Assembly (NCBI RefSeq): GCF_003217155.1
Contig: NZ_QJSU01000015.1
Coordinates: 1 to 32,379, forward strand
Source of the DNA: Psychrobacter fozii
Lineage (GTDB): Bacteria > Pseudomonadota > Gammaproteobacteria > Pseudomonadales > Moraxellaceae
Direction of reading: 5' to 3'
DNA: 32,379 bases
Both the position numbers and the translations under genes were made by a program. A model generated the notes under the pieces. That model did no database searches and was not told the DNA's origin. It was given only the letters and a program-made list of their open reading frames with translations. Positions 1 to 7,416 of the stretch are shown here, one piece after another (position 1 is the stretch's first letter; each line of letters begins with the position of its first letter).

Positions 1-51
1 TTGCCTGTAGTATGCAATCACTTTGAGCTTAAAGTCTAGATCGTAACGCAT
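1..51 (-). CDS. IS3-family transposase OrfA, N-terminus only
   Basis: An ATG at 51 on the minus strand opens a frame reading MRYDLDFKLKVIAYYRQ up to the window edge. This is the typical beginning of an IS3-family OrfA, the small helix-turn-helix protein that binds the element's ends; 'FKLKVI-Y' leads into the first DNA-binding helix. It sits immediately inside the IS end described at 58-95, as expected. Only 17 residues are visible, so whether the transposase is intact cannot be judged. Confidence 0.65.
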   Translation of the reverse strand, partial: MRYDLDFKLKVIAYYRQ

Positions 52-95
52 AAAAATACCCCAGAAGTTGTGTCCAACTTATGGGGTTCAGCTCA
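1..95 (-). mobile_element. End of an IS3-family insertion sequence (cut by window start)
   Basis: Read on the minus strand, positions 95 to 71 give TGAGCTGAACCCCATAAG followed by TTGGACA. This closely resembles the terminal inverted repeat of the IS150-like branch of IS3 elements (TGAACTGCACCCCAAAAG then TTGGACA). The transposase start follows directly inside it. Bases 58-86 form a near-perfect hairpin (ACCCCAGAAGTTG / CCAACTTATGGGGT), as often seen where the end overlaps the orfA promoter. The rest of the element and the target duplication lie outside the window. The family call rests on recalled consensus. Confidence 0.7.
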
Positions 96-131
96 TTTGG
101 AGGTTGGTTTTTTATTGCCACTACTGCTACA

Positions 132-187
132 TATAATCGATTCAATTTAAAAGTAGTACAAGGCAACCGAGTGTAGATGTATATTAG
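132..187 (+). repeat. ~110-bp dispersed repeat, copy 1 (truncated)
   Basis: TATAATCGATTCAATTTAAA followed by TACAAGGCAACCGAG matches, base for base over most of its length, the left half of the repeat at 9392-9500 (read on the minus strand), and shares the TACAAGG-A-CCGA core with 3241-3350. The right half is missing because the copy runs into the 3' end of the lipoprotein gene at 200. Confidence 0.6.
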
Positions 188-199
188 GGTTTGTTGAAA

Positions 200-1237
200 T
201 TAATTGACTGTATGACGTACCAGCACTTCATTGTCTAAAATGACATTGGTTGACCAGATAAAACGCGCATCATCATCTGCGTCATCGAATATGTCTGAAA
301 AGTCAGTGTAAGCCGACTTATTATCGACCCCAATCTCATCATTGGTAAATAGCGTTGCCTTCGGCCAAGCACTATCGTCAAAGTCTTTAGCGTACCAGTT
401 TGCAGGCACTTCCCAATGTAGGGCGTAGTCCTGTGACCCTTCCTCAAGTCCTTCCGTTGAGCACTCTGAGGTTATACGTAATGCGCCCTGCTCTGTCGCA
501 CAACTGAGGTCGCGAATTGGCGCACTATAGAAAGTTTGGGCTTTCCAGCTGTCATCCGTTTTGGCGATGATTTTATTATCTGCATTTTTAAATACTGCAA
601 CCATGCCACCATCACCCGGATGATAGGCATGACCCTGATTGTCCTCTGAGCCGATACCGCTGTTTTCCTCCCAGTCGACCAGTTTCATCGCCACGGTAAA
701 GGGCTGCTTTACCTTAAACTGCAGAATGTTTGAGTTGAACTGGGTGAAAGGAACGTTGTCTTTGCCTACTGCAATACCATTAATATACATCTCAAAATAG
801 TTGTCTGCGAAGACATATGCCGTCACTACTTCACCATCCGCATCAATCTCGATGATGTCAGAAGGATCTAATGCATCACGTGCCGCTTGTGCTGACGCAT
901 AACTCACGCCAGTACAAGGATTGTTTAGGTCTCCAGCAAATGGAAATTTGCTATCCGTAAAGTTGACCTCTGCTGGCACAGTCCAAATCTTACCATCGGT
1001 ACTTTTTATATGACCAATCGGCGCGTTTCTACCATTTTTACAGTCGTACAGTGACGGTACATCGATACTCGCCTTGCCCTGTGAGACAGAGGCTGTTCCC
1101 TTATAGTTACTCGTTGATGGCAGTTCAGAGTTATTGGCTATGGCAACCGTGTTGTCGTGGCTACAAGCGCTCAGCGTATAAGTTATCGCTGCTATCGTAG
1201 CAATAGTCAGGCCTGTTTTTGGTGAGACAAATTTCAT
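200..1237 (-). CDS. Exported lipoprotein of unknown function
   Basis: The 345-residue product starts with a charged N-terminus, a hydrophobic stretch and a lipobox (LSAC, Cys25), so it should be an outer-membrane or periplasmic lipoprotein. The ATG at 1237 has a good AGGATAGGA ribosome site just upstream. The mature part has several Cys residues (for example NGR-preceded Cys near 66, plus Cys in 'NNPCTG', 'LSCAT' and 'TSECST') that could form disulfides. The C-terminal third, around 'NWYAKDFDDSAWPKA', resembles the jelly-roll galactose-binding-like fold in which a Trp-rich 'W-x-DFDDSxW' turn is common. Like the YHYH lipoproteins downstream it is acidic, exported and poor in recognisable catalytic residues. 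It stands alone on the minus strand. I cannot name a function. Confidence 0.75.
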   Translation of the reverse strand: MKFVSPKTGLTIATIAAITYTLSACSHDNTVAIANNSELPSTSNYKGTASVSQGKASIDVPSLYDCKNGRNAPIGHIKSTDGKIWTVPAEVNFTDSKFPFAGDLNNPCTGVSYASAQAARDALDPSDIIEIDADGEVVTAYVFADNYFEMYINGIAVGKDNVPFTQFNSNILQFKVKQPFTVAMKLVDWEENSGIGSEDNQGHAYHPGDGGMVAVFKNADNKIIAKTDDSWKAQTFYSAPIRDLSCATEQGALRITSECSTEGLEEGSQDYALHWEVPANWYAKDFDDSAWPKATLFTNDEIGVDNKSAYTDFSDIFDDADDDARFIWSTNVILDNEVLVRHTVN

Positions 1238-1262
1238 TTTCCTATCCTATTCAGATGTCTGC

Positions 1263-1288
1263 ATTGAATATGGTAAATATTATTCAAT
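1263..1288. promoter_or_regulatory. Inverted repeat upstream of the lipoprotein gene
   Basis: ATTGAATA and TATTCAAT form a perfect 8-bp inverted repeat with a 10-base spacer, 26 bases upstream of the start codon at 1237. It could be an operator or simply an AT-rich hairpin. The flanking region (1238-1430) is very AT-rich and should hold the promoter, but I could not choose a convincing -35/-10 pair. Confidence 0.3.
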
Positions 1289-1388
1289 TTAAATATTTTC
1301 TAATATTATATTACATAAAACCTAATAAATATAACTTTAAGCGAGATATTTTAAGTATCTGTACATTGAATAATTTTGCTTAGCATGG

Positions 1389-1412
1389 CTAGGGCGTGTC
1401 CCCAATCTCAAC
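1389..1412 (+). repeat. TAGGGCGT-type dispersed repeat, copy A
   Basis: This 24-base stretch beginning CTAGGGCGTGTCCCCAATCT matches 13513-13536 at 20 of 24 positions, and its head matches those at 7397 and 9302. It lies in the space between two minus-strand genes. It may be the end of a decayed small mobile element. Confidence 0.5.
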
Positions 1413-1431
1413 AAAAGCGGTAGCAGAAAGC

Positions 1432-1463
1432 AAAAAAGCCAGCTTATCGTAAGCTGGCTTTTG
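1432..1463 (-). terminator. Rho-independent terminator after the dehydrogenase gene
   Basis: A perfect 13-bp stem (AAAAGCCAGCTTA / TAAGCTGGCTTTT) with a 3-base TCG loop. On the minus strand it ends in a run of T, so it fits termination of the dehydrogenase gene that ends at 1531. The symmetry means it could also work on the plus strand. Confidence 0.85.
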
Positions 1464-1530
1464 GGTAAAAAAACTACCTGATAAAATCCCAGTATGAGAC
1501 CTTATTTAGGGCATGTTTGGTTAACGGCAA

Positions 1531-2136
1531 TTAAGCGTCAACAACAATCACTTCACCAGTAATAAAACCATCTACTGAACGCTCGAACGCTTTACCTACC
1601 AATGCACTTGGTACTGGCTCAAAACCTGGCATCATCTCACCATACACATCCCATGCTTCGACCAATACTGTTGGATTCACCACATTAATACGGGTATTTC
1701 TTGGCATCTCTAGCGAAACACATTGCACAAAAGTATCAATAGCACCGCTCGTTGTAGCATCTGCAATGGCGTAAGGAATCGGCTTTTTATTCAAAATACC
1801 ACTAATCAAAGTGAATGAGCCTGCATCGGCAATATACTCTTGACCAATACGCACTAAATTAATTTGCCCCATCATCTTACTCATCACAGTGGTCATCCAC
1901 TGGGCTTCTGTCATCTCTGCAAAGCTTGCATACTCACAAAGCCCAACAGTATTCACTACCGCATCAAAATGACCAACCGTTTCATAAAGCGCTCTAATAG
2001 ATTGCTCATTAGTAATATCTACAATGTGATCCACGTCGCCAGAACGACCGGCAGTAATCACCTTATGATTGCCAAGACCACTTAACGCTGCTTGACCCAT
2101 TTTGCCCAATGCACCAATTAAAATAACCGTTTTCAT
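1531..2136 (-). CDS. Short-chain dehydrogenase/reductase (SDR) family protein
   Basis: A 201-residue short-chain dehydrogenase. The N-terminus MKTVILIGALGKMGQAAL is a Rossmann beta-alpha-beta with a compact glycine motif (GALGKMG), and 'VDIT' and 'VNTVGLCEYA' fit the next strands of a small SDR. The usual YxxxK pair is altered: 'PIPYAIADATTSGAID' offers the Tyr, but the Lys four residues on is Asp, so catalysis may be changed. The start was placed at 2136, not at the longer frame opening at 2190, because CGGAG lies at correct distance upstream and the protein then begins at the Rossmann strand. It is divergent from the LysR gene at 2324, which probably controls it. Substrate unknown. Confidence 0.85.
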   Translation of the reverse strand: MKTVILIGALGKMGQAALSGLGNHKVITAGRSGDVDHIVDITNEQSIRALYETVGHFDAVVNTVGLCEYASFAEMTEAQWMTTVMSKMMGQINLVRIGQEYIADAGSFTLISGILNKKPIPYAIADATTSGAIDTFVQCVSLEMPRNTRINVVNPTVLVEAWDVYGEMMPGFEPVPSALVGKAFERSVDGFITGEVIVVDA

Positions 2137-2240
2137 TTTTTTCTCCGAGGTTTGTTTTGATGCGTTGATAATAAGCCACTCAACCAACAATTAAAAACAA
2201 ATGATTCCTGTTAGTGATACAAGTATTATTGGTTTATAGT

Positions 2241-2264
2241 GTTGATTGTTAGCAGCAGATCAAC
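2241..2264. promoter_or_regulatory. Candidate LysR operator between divergent genes
   Basis: GTTGAT and ATCAAC make an inverted repeat with a 12-base spacer in the 187-bp space between the dehydrogenase and the LysR gene. Its position fits a LysR-type regulator acting on the divergent dehydrogenase and on itself. Assigned by symmetry and position only. Confidence 0.4.
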
Positions 2265-2323
2265 AAGCAGTTGACGACTGGTTAAATACTATGAGGCGAA
2301 CGTCCTGACAATGGAGAGGTACA

Positions 2324-3208
2324 TTGAGTAAATTAGACAGATTAGACATCAAACAACTGCGTGTGTTTCAAGCGCTCATACGTGAGCAAAGTGCTTCTAA
2401 AGCCGCAGCACAGCTAGGACTTACGCAACAAGCGGTCAGTGAGCAGTTAAAAAAGCTACGCGACGTTTTTGACGATCGATTGTTTCTTCGCAAAACCAAT
2501 GGGTTTATTGCCACCCCCTTTGCACAAACTCTATCCGTGAGTGTTGATAAGCTGCTGAATGATTTTAATACCCTAGTGTCACCAACCACGTTTGACCCCA
2601 GCACCGTGGACGGCACCTTTGTTGTTGCGGCCACTGATTACGCACAGCAAATAGTCCTACCAAAATTGATATCCCTAATAAGGACACAAGCCCCTAACTT
2701 AAAGGTGATAGTGAGGGACTTTGAAATTGATAAACTCAATGAATTGATGGAGAGTGGTCACGTTAATCTGGCGATTGCCTTTCCTGATTACATTCCAGAC
2801 AGTTATCCTATTTTAACCCTATTTGAAGAGCAGCATGTTTGTGTCGCATCACCAAACGCCACTATTTTGAAAGGCACACCTACCTTGGCCGACGTGGCAC
2901 AATATCCTAGTATCATTGCCTCACCATCACGCCCGAACTTTAAAGGCTCTGTTGATGATTGGTTTAAATCGTTTGGTTTAAAAAGAAACGTGGTGGTGTC
3001 TGCGCCCTGTTTTTCGGTCGTACCACTGTATCTTGAAACAACGGATTCCATTGCTTTTTTGCCTTCTCGTGCTATCAAGGGATTAAATTTAATTGAGATT
3101 AAACTTGAACACACACCGGATACGTTCGATGTGATTGCCGCTTGGCACCCACGTTATCATGAGGATGCATTGCAGCGATGGGTGATATCATTACTCAAAG
3201 ACAAATGA
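2324..3208 (+). CDS. LysR-family transcriptional regulator (TTG start)
   Basis: A 294-residue protein of normal LysR length. Residues about 8-66 form the winged helix-turn-helix ('LRVFQALIREQSASKAAAQL', then 'LTQQAVSEQLKKLRDVF'), and residues about 90-290 form the effector-binding domain. The start is TTG at 2324: no ATG is available near the domain border, and GGAGAGG lies 7 bases upstream. It is divergent from the dehydrogenase at 1531-2136, the classical layout for a LysR regulator and its target. The inducer cannot be deduced. A ~110-bp dispersed repeat follows the gene. Confidence 0.92.
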   Translation: MSKLDRLDIKQLRVFQALIREQSASKAAAQLGLTQQAVSEQLKKLRDVFDDRLFLRKTNGFIATPFAQTLSVSVDKLLNDFNTLVSPTTFDPSTVDGTFVVAATDYAQQIVLPKLISLIRTQAPNLKVIVRDFEIDKLNELMESGHVNLAIAFPDYIPDSYPILTLFEEQHVCVASPNATILKGTPTLADVAQYPSIIASPSRPNFKGSVDDWFKSFGLKRNVVVSAPCFSVVPLYLETTDSIAFLPSRAIKGLNLIEIKLEHTPDTFDVIAAWHPRYHEDALQRWVISLLKDK

Positions 3209-3240
3209 TAGACCTGTAATCAGTCAACAGAGCCTATCAG

Positions 3241-3350
3241 CTATAGTCAAAGAAGTCTAAAACAGCTACAAGGCAGCCGACCGCAGATTGTACATATAGT
3301 ACCTTTAGGGAGAGTAACACCGTAGCGGTTTAGTGGTTCGCTGACTATAT
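3241..3350 (+). repeat. ~110-bp dispersed repeat, copy 2 (complete)
   Basis: The element starts CTATAGTCA and ends TGACTATAT, giving short terminal inverted repeats. Inside are TACAAGGCAGCCGACCGCAG, a TTTAGGGAGAGT segment and GTAGCGG, which align in order with the copy at 9392-9500 read on the other strand, of nearly the same length. No open frame is present, consistent with a non-autonomous miniature element. It fills the space between the LysR gene and the convergent gene ending at 3365. Confidence 0.7.
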
Positions 3351-3364
3351 AACGATTCATACTC

Positions 3365-4216
3365 TTACTGTTTCTTTTTAAAGAACCACCTTGCACCTAT
3401 CAACAATGCTATCACAGCACCAATACCCAATACATAGATAGAACCAAACAAGGTTTTGTCTGCTGTCGCCAATGATGGTGTGCTTGCTAGCTTTACGCCA
3501 CCATCTAATTCTGTATCAGCAGATTCATGCGAATGATTATATGCGTCATGGGAATCTGCATCATGGCTGTCCTCATGGTGGCCATCTTCATCATGGCTGC
3601 CTTCATCACGAGGGTGTCCTTCTTGACTGCTTCCATCATGAGTATGCGATTGAGCATCATTCGTCATAGGCAGTGTATCGCTATTATTTTGTTGCCACTG
3701 ACCGTCAACCAACTGTAAACTCAGCTGATGCTGATTGCTGTCACTAAGCGTATATTGCTTTTTCGGAAATTGATCAGACAACAATACAACCGTCATCCGA
3801 TTACCATGCAAATCTTTAAAAAATGTATTGGTCAAATCAATAGATTCAACCGTATCGCCAGTACCCTGCGCTTCGGCAGAAAACTGAGTAGCATGACCTA
3901 GCTGCACACTTGGATTAACGACCTTAAGGGGCTGGTCATTGATAGATAAAGTCAATGATTTAATAAAATGCTCATTGGCTAACTGCTGAAACTCCTCCGC
4001 CGTTTTGTACGCATCGGGCGAGTACGTTTCGTTAATTTGCGCCTCTACTCCAGTCAATGCACCATCTAGGCGCACTAAATATTTGCCATCAGCCGCTTTC
4101 GACAGTATAAAAGTCGAGGTATTGGGATTGTGGGCAGTCGCATTGACGCTCACGATACTCAGCCCAAATGCAGCTAAGCACGCAACTGTTGTTGATGACA
4201 AATTAATCTTCAGCAT
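3365..4216 (-). CDS. Exported His/Asp-rich protein with C-terminal membrane anchor
   Basis: The 283-residue product (from the ATG at 4216) has an N-terminal signal peptide ending near 'NATAHN', a soluble domain of about 140 residues, then a low-complexity stretch of about 45 residues very rich in His, Asp, Glu and Ser (repeated D-x-H and S-H-D units), and a single C-terminal transmembrane helix ('LFGSIYVLGIGAVIALLIGA') followed by FFKKKQ. This predicts an envelope protein with a metal-binding tether, probably for Zn, Cu or Ni. The soluble domain resembles the N-terminal domain of HupE/UreJ-type exported proteins, but I am unsure. The start at 4216 overlaps the YHYH gene upstream by 14 bp, suggesting translational coupling; a longer frame to 4267 lacks a signal peptide at its beginning. 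Confidence 0.75.
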   Translation of the reverse strand: MLKINLSSTTVACLAAFGLSIVSVNATAHNPNTSTFILSKAADGKYLVRLDGALTGVEAQINETYSPDAYKTAEEFQQLANEHFIKSLTLSINDQPLKVVNPSVQLGHATQFSAEAQGTGDTVESIDLTNTFFKDLHGNRMTVVLLSDQFPKKQYTLSDSNQHQLSLQLVDGQWQQNNSDTLPMTNDAQSHTHDGSSQEGHPRDEGSHDEDGHHEDSHDADSHDAYNHSHESADTELDGGVKLASTPSLATADKTLFGSIYVLGIGAVIALLIGARWFFKKKQ

Positions 4217-5219
4217 ACACACCACGCAGTCCGTCGATGAAGTTATTGTTGCCTGCTTTGTCAACATGATAGTGATACCCTCTCACCTCATCATAGTGCC
4301 CGCGAGCTTCATCAAGATCAGTATATTCGTTACCATCCGCATCGGTATTGGCATAAATACCATAACCATCAAGCGCGTAACCAATCATTGGTGCATGACC
4401 GTCATCTTGTGCAATTTTGGTCGTCAAACCAGTAGCAGCATGATAATGATAACCTTCATGCGAGTTAATATGACCACCAGCATCGTCAAATGGTGCAAGC
4501 GTATAAGCCCCTAAAATATTATTGACAGGCGCTGGCGCATCAAAACGCACGCCATTAAAGGCAATACCGCGTACCGATGGTCCTCTAGATTGAGGGCCTG
4601 GACCACCAAATTTAGTAATACTGGCTGAGGCTTTTGGTGTCACCGGAATATAAAAAGTATCGGTTAAATCTTCTACATATTCTGGCAAACATTCAACGCA
4701 GTAATTACGATATTCGTCACCGACATTGGGGTCGGCTGCGGCCACACATTCCTCAAGTGTTGAGGTTTTTATAATCTCGCCAGTGGTCTTATTGTACATA
4801 TTCCAATTACTGTCACCATAAAAATCTGCTAAGTTCTTAACGAACTCACCGTCGACATCATGGACCTCACCATCATCTAGCCAGATACCACCTTTTGAGG
4901 CGTCATCGGCAATATTAGTCGGACACCATGGCCCCATACCAACATCGCTTGGCTTGTTTTCGGTCACGATTTTGTAGCATTCACCTGTCGTGCCATCTGA
5001 TAACGAGCAAGATACCTTACTGATAGGCTCAACCAAACCATCACTCAAAAAATTAGATGGCTGTACCGGTACCGTAACCTTATCTGAATTTTCGCTAGAC
5101 ACACTGGTAGTAGCGTTTGAATTGGTGCTCGACACGTCATTACTACAAGCAAATAGCCCGCTCGATATGAGTGCTAAGGCTAAGCAATTTAAGCCAAATT
5201 TGGCGGTAGAAAGTTGCAT
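4203..5219 (-). CDS. YHYH-domain lipoprotein
   Basis: A 338-residue lipoprotein: signal sequence with lipobox LFAC (Cys25), a Ser/Thr-rich linker, then a YHYH domain. The two defining motifs are YHYH at about 257-260 ('HEGYHYHAATG') and YHYH at about 315-318 ('RGYHYHVDKAG'). They are preceded by 'GIAFNGVRFDAPAP' and separated by 'IGYALDGYGIYA', all in the order usual for the family. The clustered His residues suggest metal binding; the family has no established biochemical role that I know. The ATG at 5219 has an AGAGGA site. The downstream His-rich gene overlaps its end, and a second YHYH lipoprotein lies just upstream, so these probably act together in the envelope. Confidence 0.88.
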   Translation of the reverse strand: MQLSTAKFGLNCLALALISSGLFACSNDVSSTNSNATTSVSSENSDKVTVPVQPSNFLSDGLVEPISKVSCSLSDGTTGECYKIVTENKPSDVGMGPWCPTNIADDASKGGIWLDDGEVHDVDGEFVKNLADFYGDSNWNMYNKTTGEIIKTSTLEECVAAADPNVGDEYRNYCVECLPEYVEDLTDTFYIPVTPKASASITKFGGPGPQSRGPSVRGIAFNGVRFDAPAPVNNILGAYTLAPFDDAGGHINSHEGYHYHAATGLTTKIAQDDGHAPMIGYALDGYGIYANTDADGNEYTDLDEARGHYDEVRGYHYHVDKAGNNNFIDGLRGVYAED

Positions 5220-5267
5220 GAATGGTGTCCTCTTTATATGAATAATTGATTAATTCCATATATAAAT

Positions 5268-5283
5268 TAATTGTTAACAATTA
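5268..5283. promoter_or_regulatory. Perfect 16-bp palindrome upstream of the YHYH gene
   Basis: TAATTGTTAACAATTA is a perfect palindrome 49 bases upstream of the start codon at 5219, in an AT-rich promoter-like space. The position suits an operator for a dimeric regulator of the YHYH-His-rich gene pair. It differs from the MarR-type palindrome at 7918-7931, so a different protein would be expected. Confidence 0.4.
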
Positions 5284-5427
5284 GAAAGTTTTAATGAGTC
5301 TGATAAAAAATGGAGATGACTAGAGTTCCAACCAACCTACAAGCCACACAAATTATTGTTGTAGCTTGTAGGGTTTATAAAACGAGACCCGCATGCAAAA
5401 GCTTAGTAAGTCAAAGGGTTGACGAGA

Positions 5428-6651
5428 TCAGTCTTTGTTGGGTAATGCAGCCTTCAAAGCCGCTTCGGTCACACCAAGGTCTTTGGCAGCAGCGGCAGTG
5501 TCGAGCTGTCTGCCGCCATTTTTCATAATCGCGCTTAACAAGTCAGCTTCTGAAACACCAAGTGTTGTAGCTGCCGTATCAAAACCTGGGGGCGCAGCCT
5601 GACCTGGACCTCCTGCTCCTGTGCCATTTTCAGCACCGATGCCTTGTTTGGCAGTGGTCGTAAAGTTATCCTGAGCGACTACACCGCTCAAGCAACTTGG
5701 CAAATTCGGAAATTCTGTCGATGCGTGGTAATGATAAATACCTTCAGGATTTTCAAGAGTCGCACCCGTGTGTCCATTGCAGGCATCCAAATCGGTCGGT
5801 ATCTTGCCGTTGCTATCCACGCTGCCGTAGATGGGATAACCGTCAAAGGCATAAGCAAACAGGGCATCAGCCTTTTGCTCTAAGGCACAACTAGCATCGA
5901 CGTGGTCGTGATCGAACACTGAGTTGATGTCGGTCGATGTGGCATGCCAGTGGTAATAGCCACCTGGATCAATATGACCACCGCAGGTGTCGAGCGCAGG
6001 CAGGTGTCCCGTTTGTAGCACTGAAGGCGCGTCCGCAAAAATAGGCACACCATCAAGCGCCAAGCCAACTTTGGCCACAGTGTCTAGACTGGCTGCTTGG
6101 TCGGCTTTGACTGGTGACAATGGCAATAAGATGGTCATCTCGACCGACTCATCAGCCGAGGCAGACAGGCAGGCATTATCTACCGTTGGCTGAGTCGTCC
6201 GCACGTCGACGATATTTACTTTACCGTCAGCGTCATAGAATTGGTAACCCTGCGACTCCAACATCGTCAAAAACTGTTTATCGATACGGTAGAGTCCTAA
6301 TTTTTCGCCATCCCAGTTCCAGACACCACCCTTGTCATCTAGCGTTTCTGGACAAAATGGCCCAATTTTTAAATTATCAGGTTGGTGCTTGACCACTATC
6401 TTTGCACATTTGGCAGCGGCGCCATTTTCTAATGTGCAATCTACGGTCTCAAGGGCTTTTACAAGGGCATCTTGGCTGATGCGTGTCATATCAACACCAC
6501 CATTAACGATGCTGTCAGCTGCTGAAGTATCTAGCGTTTGATTGGTCTCGTTAGCAGCTTCTATCAAATATTTTTCAGCAAGTTGACTACAAGCTGATAG
6601 TGTTAATGCCATACCGATCAGTATGCTGTTGTAAATTACCTTTGTTTTCAT
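5428..6651 (-). CDS. YHYH-domain lipoprotein with C-terminal helical repeats
   Basis: A 407-residue lipoprotein with lipobox LSAC (Cys21). The start at 6651 is chosen over the longer frame at 6717 because AGAGGG precedes it and the signal peptide then begins correctly. The YHYH domain carries YHWH at about 233-236 and YHYH at about 306-309, separated by 'AYAFDGYPIYG' and 'DLDACNGHTG', closer to the family standard than the 338-residue paralogue; extra Cys pairs suggest disulfides. After a Gly/Pro-rich linker, the C-terminus has two copies of a short helical unit ('LGVSEADLLSAI' near 363-375 and 'LGVTEAALKAAL' near 391-403). Function unknown; likely a metal-binding envelope protein paired with the gene downstream. 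Confidence 0.88.
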   Translation of the reverse strand: MKTKVIYNSILIGMALTLSACSQLAEKYLIEAANETNQTLDTSAADSIVNGGVDMTRISQDALVKALETVDCTLENGAAAKCAKIVVKHQPDNLKIGPFCPETLDDKGGVWNWDGEKLGLYRIDKQFLTMLESQGYQFYDADGKVNIVDVRTTQPTVDNACLSASADESVEMTILLPLSPVKADQAASLDTVAKVGLALDGVPIFADAPSVLQTGHLPALDTCGGHIDPGGYYHWHATSTDINSVFDHDHVDASCALEQKADALFAYAFDGYPIYGSVDSNGKIPTDLDACNGHTGATLENPEGIYHYHASTEFPNLPSCLSGVVAQDNFTTTAKQGIGAENGTGAGGPGQAAPPGFDTAATTLGVSEADLLSAIMKNGGRQLDTAAAAKDLGVTEAALKAALPNKD

Positions 6652-6805
6652 AAACCCTCTATTGTGAACAGTAAATATTATGTCATGTTGAACATTCGAC
6701 CATAGCACTGATGACATTGGCGCTTACAACACTGACAGAAACTATTTTTTAGTCGATTCGCAGGTGAAAATGGTCATGTTTTTATAACGAATACCACGTT
6801 ACCGA

Positions 6806-7339
6806 TTAAAACTTACCCAGCTCTAATACGGTTTCGGCAGTGACGGTATTGCCTTTATAGGTTTGAACCGTGACATAATATTCATGGCCACTACCACCAG
6901 AACAAGGCGGCATATATGCCCCTTCTTTGTCCCAGCCAGCGCCGCGATGTTCTGCAATTATTTCAAACCCTTTTGGCATCTCGTAACTGTGTCCAGCCAC
7001 AGTCGGCAACTGAACCGCAGTTGCGCCTTTTGGTAGGGTGTAATTCATAATGCCATGTCCGCCATTATTCATCTTTTTTGAGTCGCGGTCACTGTATACC
7101 AACACTACACTGTCTGACCCTGCTGGAATATCAGATACGCTCAGCTTGGGCGTACCTGGATTGACCCCATCAAATTTTTGGCACTGTTGTCCCTTGGGTA
7201 TCGTTGCTCCATCCCATTTGCTGTCCACAAAATTTACATCGAGCGCAAAGGCGTAAGAAGACATGGTTAATAACGTCAGTAAAGATAGGTGTTTGATAAT
7301 ACTTTTTGATCGAACAAGTGACTGAATAAAGGTCGACAT
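6806..7339 (-). CDS. Exported PEBP/YbhB-like (Raf kinase inhibitor-like) protein
   Basis: A 177-residue protein with a signal peptide cleaved near 'SSYAFA'. The rest matches the bacterial YbhB/YbcL branch of the phosphatidylethanolamine-binding family: 'YSDRDSKKMNNGGHGIMNYT' aligns with the usual DPDAP...H region, and 'YMPPCSGGSGHEYYVTVQTY' aligns with the PPxGxxHrY ligand-pocket motif. The DPDxP motif is eroded and a Cys stands in the PP-C-S-GG loop, so its ligand may differ. Bacterial members have no settled function. SD AGGAAA precedes the ATG at 7339. It is immediately upstream of the two YHYH genes on the same strand, which suggests a shared extracellular process. Confidence 0.85.
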   Translation of the reverse strand: MSTFIQSLVRSKSIIKHLSLLTLLTMSSYAFALDVNFVDSKWDGATIPKGQQCQKFDGVNPGTPKLSVSDIPAGSDSVVLVYSDRDSKKMNNGGHGIMNYTLPKGATAVQLPTVAGHSYEMPKGFEIIAEHRGAGWDKEGAYMPPCSGGSGHEYYVTVQTYKGNTVTAETVLELGKF

Positions 7340-7396
7340 CGTAAATTTCCTGATAGCTGGTTAGACTGAATGGGTGAAAAATCTCTTATAAAAATA

Positions 7397-7412
7397 CTAG
7401 GGCGTGTTGAAC
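7397..7412 (+). repeat. TAGGGCGT-type repeat head, copy B
   Basis: CTAGGGCGTGTTGAAC shares its first 11 bases with the copies at 1389 and 9302. It lies directly after the 3' end of the MarR gene. Short and single-ended, so it may be a solo end or chance. Confidence 0.35.
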
Positions 7413-7416
7413 TTAA

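Noticed and set aside
5336..5373. Hairpin (CCTACAAGC / GCTTGTAGG) between the two YHYH genes as a terminator
   Set aside because: There is no T-run directly after the stem on either strand and the stem is interrupted, so I did not list it as a terminator.
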